Shown here: positions 36,223 to 44,132 of the stretch, piece after piece
Numbering within the stretch: position 1 is the stretch's first letter
How the letters are laid out: the number at the start of each line of letters is the position of its first letter
NCBI GenBank assembly: GCA_005791575.1
Contig: SXWA01000023.1
Coordinates: forward strand, 1 to 54,399
Direction of reading: 5' to 3'
DNA length: 54,399 nt
Source: Planctomycetaceae bacterium
GTDB lineage: Bacteria > Planctomycetota > Planctomycetia > Pirellulales > UBA1268
The notes under the pieces: model-generated
Database searches by the model: none
What the model was told of the DNA's origin: nothing
Seen by the model: the letters and a program-made list of their open reading frames with translations, nothing else
Translations under genes and position numbers: made by a program

Positions 36223-37683
36223 TCATCCGGCGGTGAGGACGCCGGCAATGGCGGCGTTGATCAGCGTGGCGAGAAACCCGGCGAACAGCGCCCGGCCGCC
36301 GAGCTTCGCCAGATCGTGGCGCCGCGAGGGGGCGATCGCGCCGATCCCGCCGAGCTGGATCCCGACCGAGGCGAAGTTCGCGAACCCGGTCAGCGCGTAG
36401 GCGGCAAGCTCGAACGATCGCGGCTTCATCGCCCCCGCGGCGAGCAGCTTCTTCATCTCCAGATAGGCATAGTGCTCGTTGATCGAGAGCTTCGCGCCGA
36501 GCAGCGCTCCCACCTGCTGCTGATCGGCCGGCTCCACACCCATGAGCATCGCCGCCGGGGCGAACAGCCAGCCGAAGATCATCCGCAGCGACAGCCCGTC
36601 GGGGATCCAGGTCACCGGCAGGCCGAACCAGCCGAGCAGTGGCTTGAGGCAGGAGAGCAGGCCGTCGAACATCGCCACGAAGGCGATGAACACGATCAGC
36701 ATCGCCGCCACGTTGAGCGCCAGGCGGAGGCCGTCGGCCGTGCCGGCGGCGGCGGCATCGACGGCGTTGACATAGGGCGATTTCACGTCGGTCTGCGGCG
36801 TGAGGCCGCTCGTCTCCGGCGTCGACGACTCGGGGAAGACGAGCTTGGCGAGATAGAGGCTGCACGGGCAGGCCATCACGCAGGTGGTGAGCACGGCCAC
36901 GGGGTCGGCCCCGTAGTTGATGTAGACCGCCATCATCCCGCCCGAGATGTGGGCGAAGCCGCTGACCATCAGGGTGGCCAGCTCCGAGCGCGTCATCCGC
37001 GGCACGTAGGGCTTCACGATCAGCGGCGCCTCGGTCTGGCCCATGAAGACGTTGGCGGCGACGGAGAGGGTCTCGGCCCCGCTCGTGCCGAGCAGGAAGA
37101 CCATCACCCGGGCGAAGAGGCGGACGATCCCCTGGAGCACGCCGAAGTGGTAGAGGACGGTGAAGAAGGCCGACACGAAGAGGATCGGCGGCAGCGCCTT
37201 GAAGGCGAACATGAAGAGGAATTCCTTGCCCGGATTGAGCGCGATGTCGCCGGGGTTGGCGAGGTTGCCGAAGACGAACGTCGCCCCCGCGTCGGAGAAG
37301 CCGATGAACGCCTTGACGACCTCGCCGATCCCCTCGAACAGCCCGCGCACCGACCACACCGTACCGCCGAGCGTGACGCTGCCGTGGATCACGAGCACCG
37401 CCAGGGCCAGCTGGAGGAGGATGCCGCCGATCACGGTCCGCCAGTTGACCCCCTGCAGGTTCGTCGAGGCGCTCGCCGCGAGCACGAGGAAGGCGACGCA
37501 GCCGACGAGCGCCGTTCCCTTGGGGCCGATCGTGCCCTGGAGGGCGTAGGCGAGACCGGTCAGCACGAGGAACACCGCCAGCAGGCCGACCCGCCAGGCG
37601 CGTGGCGTGAGATCGGGTGTCGAGGGTGACAGCGGGGCGGCGGGATCGTCCGCCCCCGGGATCGGTGCGTCCGCTGGCTGCAT
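36223..37683 (-). CDS. Concentrative nucleoside transporter (CNT/NupC family)
   Basis: Membrane transporter of 486 residues with a hydrophilic N-tail. Seen: the CNT core GGTVWSVRGLFEGIGEVV, FVFGNLANPG, GTSGAETLSVAANVFMGQTEAPLIVKPY, MTRSELATLMVSGFAHISGGMMAVYI and INEHYAYLEMKKL, ending LTGFANFASVGIQLGGIGAIAPSRR. Family members import nucleosides with protons or sodium. GGAAGG precedes the ATG. It is divergent from the sugar-type ABC transporter operon; an uptake function for nucleosides or pentosides would suit both. Confidence 0.94.
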   Translation of the reverse strand: MQPADAPIPGADDPAAPLSPSTPDLTPRAWRVGLLAVFLVLTGLAYALQGTIGPKGTALVGCVAFLVLAASASTNLQGVNWRTVIGGILLQLALAVLVIHGSVTLGGTVWSVRGLFEGIGEVVKAFIGFSDAGATFVFGNLANPGDIALNPGKEFLFMFAFKALPPILFVSAFFTVLYHFGVLQGIVRLFARVMVFLLGTSGAETLSVAANVFMGQTEAPLIVKPYVPRMTRSELATLMVSGFAHISGGMMAVYINYGADPVAVLTTCVMACPCSLYLAKLVFPESSTPETSGLTPQTDVKSPYVNAVDAAAAGTADGLRLALNVAAMLIVFIAFVAMFDGLLSCLKPLLGWFGLPVTWIPDGLSLRMIFGWLFAPAAMLMGVEPADQQQVGALLGAKLSINEHYAYLEMKKLLAAGAMKPRSFELAAYALTGFANFASVGIQLGGIGAIAPSRRHDLAKLGGRALFAGFLATLINAAIAGVLTAG

Positions 37684-37845
37684 GGCAATCGCCTTCCGTG
37701 CCGGGGCCGGTCGGCCCGTGAATCCGCCCACCGCCGGCGAGGATAGCGGCGTGAGGAGGTGCGTGCGAGTGGCCCGTGGTGAAGCCCGCGTGCCTCGCTC
37801 GGTTGACCATCCAAGCGCTGCCCGGTGGTCGGGCTCGGTGGTGGC

Positions 37846-37881
37846 GCTGGGTGCAGCGCTGAGGGCAGCGCTGGGGGCAGC
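37846..37881 (+). repeat. Three-unit 12-base tandem repeat in a divergent control region
   Basis: GCTGGGTGCAGC, GCTGAGGGCAGC and GCTGGGGGCAGC lie head to tail, followed by a partial unit. The motif GCAGCGCT recurs at regular 12-base spacing in the region between the divergent CNT and ABC transporter genes. It could be a repeated protein-binding site or simple slippage. Confidence 0.7.
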
Positions 37882-37954
37882 GCCACCGCCACGTCGGCGG
37901 CTACACTCCTGCCCGGGGATGCGCGCGGTGTGACCGGGGCATGCAGGGGATACC

Positions 37955-39454
37955 ATGACGTCGCCGCCGCCGCTCGCGATGGAGGGGATCTCGAAGAGTT
38001 ACCCCGGCGTGCGGGCGCTTGCCGGGGTCGATCTGACGGTGGCCCGCGGCGAGGTGCTCGCCCTGCTCGGGGAGAACGGCGCCGGCCAGAGCACCCTGAT
38101 GAAGATCCTCGGCGGCGCGGTCCGCCCCGACGCCGGCCGGATCGTGATCGACGGTGTCGAGCGGTCGATCCGCTCGCCGCAGGACGCCCTCCGGGCCGGG
38201 GTGGCGGTGATCCACCAGGAGTTCAACCTCGTCCCCGCCCTCGGCGCCGCCGACAACATCGTCCTCGGGCAGGAGGTGGCGCGGGGCCCCACCGGGCTCG
38301 GCTGGATCGACCGCGACGCCCAGCGCCGCCGCGCCCGGGAGATCCTCGCGCGCCTGGGGGCCGACTTCGACGCCGACGCCCCGTGCCGCACGCTCTCGGT
38401 GGCGCGGCAGCAACTCGTCGAGATCGCGAAGGCACTCGCCGCCGGCGCGCGGATCCTCGTCATGGACGAGCCGAGCGCGGCGCTCACCACCCCCGAGGTG
38501 GCGGCCCTCCACGCGGTGATCCGCGAACTGGAACGCGGCGGCACGGCGATCGTCTACGTCAGTCACCGACTGGAGGAGATCGCCGCCATCTGCCACCGGG
38601 TGGAGGTGCTGCGCGACGGGCGCAACGTCGGCGGCGCCGCCGTGTCGGCGGTCGACCGCCGCGCGCTGATCCGGATGATGGTCGGCCGGGAACTCGTCGA
38701 GGAGTTTCCGCCGCGCTCGGCAACGCCCGGCCAGGTCCGCTTCGTCGTCGAGGGGCTGTTCCGCGGCAGCGCCGTCCGCGGGGTCTCGTTCGCGGCCCGG
38801 GCCGGGGAAATCATCGCGCTCACGGGGCTCGTCGGCTCGGGGCGCACCGAGGTGCTGCGGCTCCTCTTCGGGGCCGACCGGCGCGACGCCGGCACGATCC
38901 GGCTCGACGGCCGGGCGATCGATCCGCACTCGCCCCGGGCGGCGATCGCGGCCGGGATCGGCTTGTTACCGGAGGACCGCAAGCTCCAGGGGCTCGTGCT
39001 CGGCCTTTCCGTCGGCGACAACTTCATCCTCCCGAGCCTCGCGCGCTACTCGCGGGGAGGCATCGTCCGCCGTGCGGAGGCGCGCCGCGCCTGCGCTGCC
39101 GCGATCGCGAGCCTGCGCATCAAGACGCCAGGCCAGGAGGCGCCCGTCCGCGGCCTCTCCGGGGGCAACCCACAGACGGTGGTGCTCGCCAAATGGCTCG
39201 AGCGCCGCTGCGAGGTGCTCCTCTTCGACGAGCCCACGCGCGGGGTGGACGTGGGGGCGAAGGTGGAGATCTACCAGCTGATGAACGAACTGGCCGCCGC
39301 CGGGAAGGTGGTGGTGATGGTCAGTTCCGACCTGCCGGAGGTGCTGGGGATGGCCGACCGGATCCTCGTCATGCACGATGGGCGGATCACCGGCCGGATC
39401 GACGACGCAGCGGTCGCCACCCAGGAGTCGATCATGGAGCTTGCCGTCCGATGA
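37955..39454 (+). CDS. Sugar ABC transporter, double ATPase (RbsA/MglA type) with altered Walker A
   Basis: A 499-residue protein with two ATP-binding domains, energising the permease encoded next. Domain 1 has the loop GENGAGQST, where the Walker A lysine is replaced by glutamine (Q45, CAG at 38087-38089), plus signature LSVARQQLVEIAKAL and Walker B ILVMDEPSAAL. Domain 2 has the usual degenerate GLVGSGRTEV and a signature LSGGNPQTVVLAKWL, with Pro where relatives have Gln, and LLFDEPTRGVD. In RbsA-type proteins domain 1 normally carries the functional lysine, so this copy may be impaired. It ends in an ATGA overlap with the permease gene. Confidence 0.92.
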   Translation: MTSPPPLAMEGISKSYPGVRALAGVDLTVARGEVLALLGENGAGQSTLMKILGGAVRPDAGRIVIDGVERSIRSPQDALRAGVAVIHQEFNLVPALGAADNIVLGQEVARGPTGLGWIDRDAQRRRAREILARLGADFDADAPCRTLSVARQQLVEIAKALAAGARILVMDEPSAALTTPEVAALHAVIRELERGGTAIVYVSHRLEEIAAICHRVEVLRDGRNVGGAAVSAVDRRALIRMMVGRELVEEFPPRSATPGQVRFVVEGLFRGSAVRGVSFAARAGEIIALTGLVGSGRTEVLRLLFGADRRDAGTIRLDGRAIDPHSPRAAIAAGIGLLPEDRKLQGLVLGLSVGDNFILPSLARYSRGGIVRRAEARRACAAAIASLRIKTPGQEAPVRGLSGGNPQTVVLAKWLERRCEVLLFDEPTRGVDVGAKVEIYQLMNELAAAGKVVVMVSSDLPEVLGMADRILVMHDGRITGRIDDAAVATQESIMELAVR

Positions 39455-40857
39455 GCAGCGGAGTGAAGGACGGGCGGGGGGGCGGTGGCGCCGCAGCCCT
39501 GCTGCCCGGCTGGGTGCGCGGCCGTCTCCACGATCTCGGCATGGCGTGGGTGCTTCTCGGTCTCTGTGTCCTCTTCAGCGCCCTCACCTGGACCGAGCAG
39601 CAGCCGGTCGGTGCCGCGGCCGCCCGCGGCGTGGCCGACGACATCCTCGCCGCCCATGGGCCGGCTCCCCGGGTGCTCGTGGCGGTGCGTGGGCAGCCCG
39701 ACGACGTCGCCTTCGCCGATTCCGTCGCGGCGCTGCTGCGCCAACGTGGAGCGACGGTGGTCGATGTCGTGAAGGGGGAGCCGCGGGACGCGCGGACGGC
39801 GCTCGGCGCGGTGGGTGTCTCCGGGGGACCGCTCGACGTGATCGCGGCGAGCGCCGCGAGCGCCGCCTGGGCGCTGTTCGCCGATCTGCCCGGCACCTTC
39901 CCGGCGCTCGGCACGCCGGCGATCGTCCAGCCGCGGCCCTACTCCTGGCCCAACTTCCTCAAGACCGGGAACCTGCTCAACATCGCCAACCAGATCGCGG
40001 TGATCGCGATCCTCGCCGTGGGGATGACGCTCGTGATCATCACCGGCGGGATCGATCTCTCCGTGGGCAGCCTGATCGCCCTCGCCTCCGTGGTGACGGC
40101 GCTGATCGTCCGCGACCTCGCCGGCGGTGTCGGGGCTGGGGCATGGGGCATGCTGCTGGCCGGGCTCGGCGGTGTGGCCGTCGGCGCGCTCGCCGGCGCG
40201 CTCGCCGGCGCGGTGATCGTGGGGTTCGGCATCCCCCCCTTCATCGCCACTCTCGCGATGATGCTCGTCGCGGGCGGTGGAGCGTCGATGCTCGCCGAGG
40301 GGCAGAGTGTGTATCAGGTGCCCGACTCCTTCATGTGGCTCGGGCGCGGTGCCGACCTCGGCCTGCCCAATGCCGTGGTCCTCGTGCTGCTCCTCTATGC
40401 GGTGGCCCACGTCGTCATGACACGGATGACGTTCGGCCGCTGGCTGTTCGCCGTCGGGGGCAACCGCGAGGCGGCGCGGCTCTCCGGGGTGCCGGTCGCC
40501 GGGACGCTGCTGGCGGCCTACGTGCTCTCGGGGGCGCTCGCCGGACTCGGCGGCGTGGTGATGGCCTCGCAGCTCAAGAGCGGCTCGCCGAATTTCGGAC
40601 AGATGTACGAGCTCTACGTGATCGCCGCGGTGGTGGTGGGGGGAACCAGTCTCGCCGGCGGCGAGGGGAGCATGGTGGGGACGCTCGTCGGCGCGCTGAT
40701 CATCGCGGTCATCCAGAACGGCATGAACCTCGTCGGCGTCGAGAGCTACACGCAGCGCGTCGTCCTCGGCGCGGTGATCCTCGCGGCGGTTCTCCTCGAC
40801 CGCTGGCGGAGGGCCTACCAGGCTGTGGATCAACAGCCTGCTGCACCTCACGGATGA
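39451..40857 (+). CDS. Sugar ABC permease (RbsC type) with an extra extracytoplasmic domain
   Basis: A 468-residue permease. After the first helix (WVLLGLCVLFSALTW) there is a hydrophilic stretch of about 110 residues (50-165), including PRVLVAVRGQPDDVAFADSV and GGPLDVIAASAASAAWALF, that looks like a small Rossmann-type lobe. Usual RbsC proteins lack it. The RbsC core follows: GMTLVIITGGIDLSVGSLIAL, FGIPPFIATLAMM, GGNREAARLSGV, VVVGGTSLAGGEGS. The last dozen residues (QAVDQQPAAPHG) and the stop come from repeat copy I. No separate binding-protein gene is near, so the extra domain might take that role (inference). Confidence 0.92.
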   Translation: MSSGVKDGRGGGGAAALLPGWVRGRLHDLGMAWVLLGLCVLFSALTWTEQQPVGAAAARGVADDILAAHGPAPRVLVAVRGQPDDVAFADSVAALLRQRGATVVDVVKGEPRDARTALGAVGVSGGPLDVIAASAASAAWALFADLPGTFPALGTPAIVQPRPYSWPNFLKTGNLLNIANQIAVIAILAVGMTLVIITGGIDLSVGSLIALASVVTALIVRDLAGGVGAGAWGMLLAGLGGVAVGALAGALAGAVIVGFGIPPFIATLAMMLVAGGGASMLAEGQSVYQVPDSFMWLGRGADLGLPNAVVLVLLLYAVAHVVMTRMTFGRWLFAVGGNREAARLSGVPVAGTLLAAYVLSGALAGLGGVVMASQLKSGSPNFGQMYELYVIAAVVVGGTSLAGGEGSMVGTLVGALIIAVIQNGMNLVGVESYTQRVVLGAVILAAVLLDRWRRAYQAVDQQPAAPHG

Positions 40858-40937
40858 GGTGCCGGGAGCGCAGCTCCCGTGACCAGCGCAGCTTTTCACG
40901 TGGCCAAAGGCCAAGGATGGACTTTCGCCACGGGCTG
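40819..40937 (-). repeat. Hairpin-array repeat, copy I, overlapping the permease 3' end
   Basis: Reverse copy. CAGGCTGTGG/ATCAACAGCCTG, CACCTCA-CGGA-TGAGGTG and GGGAGC-GCA-GCTCCC are intact; stem 2 is broken (ACCAGC-GCA-GCTTTT) and stem 1 has one mismatch. The TGA inside stem 4 is the stop codon of the permease gene. The remaining gap to 41195 holds no gene that I can see. Confidence 0.93.
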
Positions 40938-41195
40938 CTCCGACACACTCCGCCCGCCCGCGGCACCGGGCTGATCGGCGGCGTGCCGGCCCCGTGCGGC
41001 GGCCGAGCGGCCGCTTTCCGGTGGATCCACACCATCCCGGCCGGGAGAGAGGAGTCTGCCGGTTGCCGGCAGACCGCGAGACGGGCCTGCTATCCTTTCC
41101 CCGGGGCGGTTCCGTCGGGGCCGCCCGATCCCGATCCCACACCAGTCCCCGGCCCCCGGCTTTCCAGCCCACACCATCCAAAAGGACGACCGGCC

Positions 41196-42563
41196 ATGGC
41201 TGCACACCGTGACTCACGGCGACGGTTTCTCGAGCGGACAAGCGCGGTGGTCGGCGGGGCGCTGCTCCCCGCCGCCGGTCACGGGCTGGCGGCCGAGTCG
41301 CCGAACGACCGGCCGGTGTTTGCCACGATCGGCCTGCGCAACCAGGGGTGGACGATCACCCAGAAGTCGTTCCCGTTCGCCGATTTCGCCGCCCTCGCCG
41401 ACGTCGATGCCGGCGTCCTCGGCACCAACGTCGTGAATGTCGAAAAGGCCCAGAGCCGCAAGCCCGACGCCTACGCCGACTACCGGCGGATCCTCGAGCG
41501 CAAGGACATCGACGCAGTGATGATCGCCACCCCCGATCATTGGCACACCAAGATCGCCGTCGAGGCGATGCGGTCCGGCAAGGATGTCTACTGCGAGAAG
41601 CCGCTCACCCTGACGATCGACGAGGGCAAGCTGATCGAGCGGGTCGTCAAGGAGACCGGCCGCGTCTTCCAGGTGGGCACCATGCAGCGCACCGAATCGG
41701 AGGGACGGTTTCTCCAGGCGGTGGCGCTGGTCCGCGACGGCCGCATCGGGACCGTGAAGAAGGTCACCTGCGGCATCAACAGCATGGAGCCCTCGCCGGA
41801 GATCCCCGAGGCTCCGGTGCCCAGTGGGCTCGAGTGGGATGTCTGGCTCGGTCCGGCGCCGGCTGTTCCCTACCGGGCGCTGCCGGAGATCCGCCAGGGC
41901 TACGGCGGTGGTGTGCCGCTCTACAGCAACTGCCACTACTCGTTCCGCAATTGGCACGAATACTCCGGCGGCAAGCTCACCGACTGGGGCGCCCACCATG
42001 TCGACATCGCCTGCTGGGCCCTCGGTGCCACCGACACCGGGCCGAGCCGTGTCACCCCGCTCGACTATTCGCTGCCCGTGCCCTACAAGGCCGGCCATCC
42101 GACGGTCGCCGACCGCTACAACGCCGCGACGGAGTTCACGATCCGTGCCGCCATGCCCGGCGACGTGGAGCTGTTCATCACCAGTGGCGGCGACAATGGC
42201 ATCCTCTTCGAGGGCACGAAGGGGCGGTTTTTCGTCAATCGGGGCAAGATCACCGGCGTTCCGGTGGACGAACTGAAGGAGCGCCCGCTGCCGGAGGGGG
42301 CGATCGAGGCGGTGTATGGCGGCCCGGTGAGCGCCAATCACACGGCCAATTTCATCGCGGCCATGCGCTCGCGGAAGCAGCCGATCTCCGATGTCTGGTC
42401 GCACAATCGCATGCTCGAGATCTGCCATCTGTCCAACATCGCCATGCGCCTCGGCCGCGAGGTCGCCTGGGACCCGGCGACGAGGCAGATCGTCGGCGAT
42501 CCCGAGGCCAATGCGTTCCTCTCCCGGGAGAGTCGGGCAGGCTATCGGATCGAGGGGGCATGA
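41196..42563 (+). CDS. Gfo/Idh/MocA-family oxidoreductase with twin-arginine signal
   Basis: A 455-residue NAD(P)-dependent sugar-type oxidoreductase, predicted to be exported folded. Seen: DSRRRFLERTSAVVGG twin-arginine motif; then a Rossmann domain with DIDAVMIATPDHWHTKIAVEAM and the signature CEKPLTLTIDEG; then the C-terminal domain with GGKLTDWGAHHVDIACWALG. This is the secreted 'dehydrogenase' type abundant in planctomycetes. The region between it and the ABC permease holds repeat copy I. The gene ends in an ATGA overlap with a tiny frame, suggesting a former operon partner. Confidence 0.94.
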   Translation: MAAHRDSRRRFLERTSAVVGGALLPAAGHGLAAESPNDRPVFATIGLRNQGWTITQKSFPFADFAALADVDAGVLGTNVVNVEKAQSRKPDAYADYRRILERKDIDAVMIATPDHWHTKIAVEAMRSGKDVYCEKPLTLTIDEGKLIERVVKETGRVFQVGTMQRTESEGRFLQAVALVRDGRIGTVKKVTCGINSMEPSPEIPEAPVPSGLEWDVWLGPAPAVPYRALPEIRQGYGGGVPLYSNCHYSFRNWHEYSGGKLTDWGAHHVDIACWALGATDTGPSRVTPLDYSLPVPYKAGHPTVADRYNAATEFTIRAAMPGDVELFITSGGDNGILFEGTKGRFFVNRGKITGVPVDELKERPLPEGAIEAVYGGPVSANHTANFIAAMRSRKQPISDVWSHNRMLEICHLSNIAMRLGREVAWDPATRQIVGDPEANAFLSRESRAGYRIEGA

Positions 42564-42640
42564 CCGGGCCCTACGAGGACCTGATGCTCCTCCATGCGGC
42601 GCACCAACTCGGGTTCCTCGTGCCGCACGGTGCCTGGTAG
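42560..42640 (+). pseudogene. 26-codon remnant coupled to the Gfo/Idh gene
   Basis: A frame starting at the ATGA overlap reads MTGPYEDLMLLHAAHQLGFL, then VPHGAW and a TAG. The overlap start is typical of a real operon partner, but the frame dies within an 18-base direct duplication next to a partial repeat copy. It is probably the stump of a gene cut off when that junction formed; it could also be a genuine micro-protein. Confidence 0.45.
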
Positions 42641-42660
42641 CAGCACGGTGCCTGGTAGCA
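42625..42660 (+). repeat. 18-base direct duplication beside repeat copy J
   Basis: GCACGGTGCCTGGTAGCA occurs twice in tandem and begins a third time (GCACGGTGG) where the repeat fragment starts. It holds the stop of the 26-codon remnant. It looks like a duplication made when the junction with the repeat arose. Confidence 0.85.
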
Positions 42661-42664
42661 GCAC

Positions 42665-42708
42665 GGTGGCCAAAGGCCAGGGATCGACTTTGACCACGGG
42701 CTGTCAGG
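42665..42708 (-). repeat. Hairpin-array repeat, partial copy J
   Basis: Only the outer stem 1 module is present (GGTGGCCAAAGGCCAGGGAT ... CTTTGACCACGGGCTG). On the - strand it begins CAGCCCGTGG immediately after the TGA of the GltS-like gene, the same tight junction with a stop codon seen for crtB and copy B. Confidence 0.85.
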
Positions 42709-43972
42709 AGAACAGGCTGAGGAACGTCGTGATCACGATGGCGTTGGTGAAGTCGATGAAGAATGCCCCGACGATCGGGGCCACGACGAAAGCCCGCGGC
42801 GCGGGGCCGAACCGCTCGACGAGCGTGTGCATCACCGCCATCGCGTTGGCCGTGGTGCCGAGCATGAAGCCGGTGAACCCGCCGGTCATCACGGCCGCAT
42901 CGTAGTCGCGGCCCATCACCGGAAACACCAGCCAGCGGCAGAACGCCGCCACCGCGACCGCCTGCAGCAGCAGGTTGACGACCAGCGGTGCGGCCAGGGC
43001 GGCGAGTTCCCAGAGCCGGAGGTTCACCAGCGCGATCGTGAGGAACAGTGTCAGACAGACCGACCCGATCCCCGCGGCGAGGTCGTGGGGGATGCGGAAC
43101 CAGCCGGTCGCGTCGTCGAGATTGCGGAGCAGCGCGCCGGCGAGCATCGCGCCGACGTAGCCGGGGAGCGTCAACCCCGCCCTGACGAATCCCGCGCTGA
43201 GGATGCCGCCGGCCGCCATCGCGACGAGCAGCGTCGTGAGCGCCTTGAGGGCATCGCGCACGTCGCCCTCCTCGTCGTGCTCGTCGACCCCGCCCGGGCC
43301 GGCGTCGGGCCCACCCGTGAGGGTTTCGGCTTCGTACACCTGTCGCGGGTGGGGGGCCGGTGGCGGCGTGGGGAGGGCGCTCCGGGGGCCGCGCGACCCG
43401 GTGCCCTGCAGCCGCTGCCGCTCGAGGAGGTGCGTGGCGATCGGCCCACCGAGGAGGCCGCCGAGCACGATGCCCGCCATCGCCGCCGCGATGGCCAGGC
43501 TCTCGGCGGCGGGAACACCCGCGGCCGCGAACTGCGGCGCGAAGGCGAGGGCCGTGGCCGGCCCGCCGGCCAGCGCCGTCGAACTCATCAGCACGCCGAG
43601 GAGCGGCGTCTCGCCGAACGCCACGGCGACGCCGATCCCGATGGCGTTCTGCACCACGGCGAGGACGGTTGCGAGGGAGAGAAAAACGAGCGCCTGGCCG
43701 CTTCCCGCCCGCAGCAGGCTGACACTCGCGCTCAAGCCGATCGAGGTGAAGAACGCCGTCATCAGCGGCGTCTGCAGAGTGGTGTCGAAACCGATCGTGG
43801 CGACCCCGGTGCCCCGGGCGAGCGTGATCAGCGACGCGACCAGCAGCCCCCCGACGACTGCCGCCGGGACGTTGTAGCGCGCCAGTGCCGGCACGGCCCT
43901 GACGACGGCGACCCCGAGGAACAGCGTCAGCCCCCCCGCGGCGAGTGTCTGGACGAGATCGAGTTGGATCAT
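42704..43972 (-). CDS. Sodium/glutamate symporter (GltS) family protein
   Basis: A 422-residue membrane transporter with about ten helices. Seen: AVVGGLLVASLITLA, FFTSIGLSASVSLLRAG, an inverted-repeat architecture with two GG-rich re-entrant parts (STALAGGPATALAFAPQF and TGGFTGFMLGTTANAMAVM), and a long charged central loop (about 190-235). ESS-family members import glutamate with sodium. The ATG at 43972 starts directly at the first helix. The stop codon touches repeat copy J. Confidence 0.9.
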   Translation of the reverse strand: MIQLDLVQTLAAGGLTLFLGVAVVRAVPALARYNVPAAVVGGLLVASLITLARGTGVATIGFDTTLQTPLMTAFFTSIGLSASVSLLRAGSGQALVFLSLATVLAVVQNAIGIGVAVAFGETPLLGVLMSSTALAGGPATALAFAPQFAAAGVPAAESLAIAAAMAGIVLGGLLGGPIATHLLERQRLQGTGSRGPRSALPTPPPAPHPRQVYEAETLTGGPDAGPGGVDEHDEEGDVRDALKALTTLLVAMAAGGILSAGFVRAGLTLPGYVGAMLAGALLRNLDDATGWFRIPHDLAAGIGSVCLTLFLTIALVNLRLWELAALAAPLVVNLLLQAVAVAAFCRWLVFPVMGRDYDAAVMTGGFTGFMLGTTANAMAVMHTLVERFGPAPRAFVVAPIVGAFFIDFTNAIVITTFLSLFS

Positions 43973-44132
43973 GGACGTCGCCCTGCATCCCGTGGCCCGG
44001 GCGAAGGATAGGATGCACCGACGCGGTTCCGCAATCGGCGTCGGCGGATCGATCATGGCTGCCACTTGCGGAGGTGAGCAGACGCGGGCCCCGTGAGCGG
44101 GGCCGGAAGATCCATCGGGCACGACCGATCGT

